Shown piece after piece: positions 63,357 to 64,000 of a stretch of 64,000 nucleotides of DNA; position 1 is the stretch's first letter, and each line of letters starts with the position of its first letter. A program made the translations under genes and the position numbers. Below the pieces are notes generated by a model. It searched no databases and was not told the origin of the DNA. It was given only the letters and a program-made list of their open reading frames with translations. The DNA is from Streptomyces beigongshangae. GTDB taxonomy: Bacteria; Actinomycetota; Actinomycetes; Streptomycetales; Streptomycetaceae. The stretch covers positions 120,441-184,440 of the forward strand of contig NZ_JAHKJW010000012.1 in assembly GCF_019710745.1 (NCBI RefSeq), read 5' to 3'.

Positions 63357-64000
63357 GTGTCGGGCCTGAAGCTGTTTCGCGCGGACACGACGAATGGCGG
63401 CATGATCGAGATCCTGCCGCGGCTTGCCGAGATCGAGGCAGATGTGCAGGGTCTTGTCGAGGCGCACATGGAGACGCTGCTGGGGGTGCGGTTCCTGGCG
63501 AGCGAGTACGGCACGGGGCCGGTGCACGGGGGCCGGATCGATTCGCTCGGGCTGGACGAGAACGGCTCGCCGGTCATCGTGGAGTACAAGCGCGGTGTCG
63601 ACGCCGGCGTGATCAACCAGGGCTTGTTCTGCCTGGCGTGGCTGATGGATCACCGGGCCGAGTTCGAGCACCTGGTCCGCGATCGGCTCGGTGCGACGGC
63701 CGCGTCCCAGGTCCTGTGGAGCGGCCCGCGCCTGATCTGTATCGCCGGCGACTTCACCCGCTATGACGTGCATGCCGTACGTGAGCACCAGCGGTCGATC
63801 GATCTGGTCCGCTACCGGTTCTTCGGCAGCGACCTGTTGGGGCTGGAGACCGTGGCGTCGGTGAGCGGCGGAGTGCCGGCAGCGCGCCGCTCACGCCAGC
63901 AGGCGGTCGTTCGGGTGGCGGCGGCCGACGTTCAGGGCGCGTCGATGGTGGGGTTGGCGGACGCGGTGGACGAGGCGCTGCTGGGGCTCGGGGACGGTGT
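63357..64000 (+). CDS. PD-(D/E)XK/NucS-like endonuclease family protein, 5' part
   Basis: The gene runs off the window; 214 codons are visible from GTG 63357 after GGGGGAAA. The nuclease core is clear: LLGVRFLASEYGTGPVHGGR, IDSLGLDENGSPVIVEYKRG, with the catalytic D (RID) and E-x-K (EYK), then VINQGLFCLAWLMDHRAEF and LICIAGDFTRYD. These proteins resemble the catalytic half of NucS and related DUF5655-type proteins; the role is probably DNA repair or defence. No neighbouring partner can be seen. Confidence 0.82.
   Translation, partial: MSGLKLFRADTTNGGMIEILPRLAEIEADVQGLVEAHMETLLGVRFLASEYGTGPVHGGRIDSLGLDENGSPVIVEYKRGVDAGVINQGLFCLAWLMDHRAEFEHLVRDRLGATAASQVLWSGPRLICIAGDFTRYDVHAVREHQRSIDLVRYRFFGSDLLGLETVASVSGGVPAARRSRQQAVVRVAAADVQGASMVGLADAVDEALLGLGDG

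Overview
The window is high-GC actinomycete DNA and almost certainly comes from a Streptomyces chromosome. The evidence is the strong third-position GC bias, frequent GTG starts, ATGA-coupled operons, a TTA codon confined to a transposase-like gene, LmbU, SARP and HicB-like regulators, a GH46 chitosanase, and type I-E-like CRISPR repeats. All functional calls come from reading motifs; no database search was run.

Layout. (1) 1-10.7 kb: the 3' end of a nonribosomal peptide synthetase gene, two tandem cytochromes P450 and an FAD oxidoreductase, which form the tail of a peptide cluster. The last module probably adds N-methylglycine before thioesterase release. (2) 10.8-20.8 kb: a HicB-like protein, a DUF4097 protein, an MMPL exporter, a domesticated IS701-like transposase, an LmbU-family regulator, a PaiB-like flavin protein and a GNAT enzyme. 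(3) 22-28.5 kb: purine/ureide catabolism. uraD, uraH, urate oxidase and a guanine-type deaminase look intact, but gcl and a fused hyi-glxR remnant carry large internal deletions. (4) 28.6-37.7 kb: chitosanase, a haem peroxidase, an alanine-type aminotransferase, a HxlR regulator and two divergent NIS siderophore synthetases. (5) 37.7-38.5 kb: a decay zone with rhamnosidase and transposase remnants.

(6) 38.5-56.0 kb is the centrepiece, a gene cluster that I read as making a fatty-alkyl azoxy compound of the valanimycin/elaiomycin kind. It has an MprF/VlmA-like aminoacyl-tRNA transferase, a VlmJ-like lipid-kinase homologue with a VlmK-like MmgE/PrpD protein, a VlmH-like flavin hydroxylase, a flavin reductase, a diiron protein and a small membrane protein. 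It also has an aldehyde dehydrogenase/acyl reductase, a class III aminotransferase, KASIII, ACP, KASII, a thioesterase, a desaturase and a SARP regulator. Proposed logic: a short fatty acyl chain is reduced and aminated to an alkylamine and N-hydroxylated. Serine is then attached from Ser-tRNA, the N-N bond is formed and oxidised, and the seryl part is phosphorylated and dehydrated.

In the leader of this operon lies a tRNA-Ser-like gene (40953-41044). Its acceptor, D, variable and T arms are good and it has G73 and an encoded CCA, but its anticodon arm is not canonical. SerRS does not read the anticodon, so this RNA could be a dedicated, non-decoding seryl carrier for the azoxy pathway. It sits just behind three heptamer repeats with an 11-bp period that look like SARP boxes.

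(7) 56.7-59.7 kb: five paralogous secreted SH3b-like proteins and a peptidoglycan-binding protein, again preceded by SARP-like heptamers. (8) 59.8-64 kb: a membrane protein, an XRE regulator, integrase and HipA-like fragments, a perfect 22-bp inverted repeat, an eight-repeat CRISPR array with no cas genes in view, and the start of a PD-(D/E)XK nuclease-like gene.
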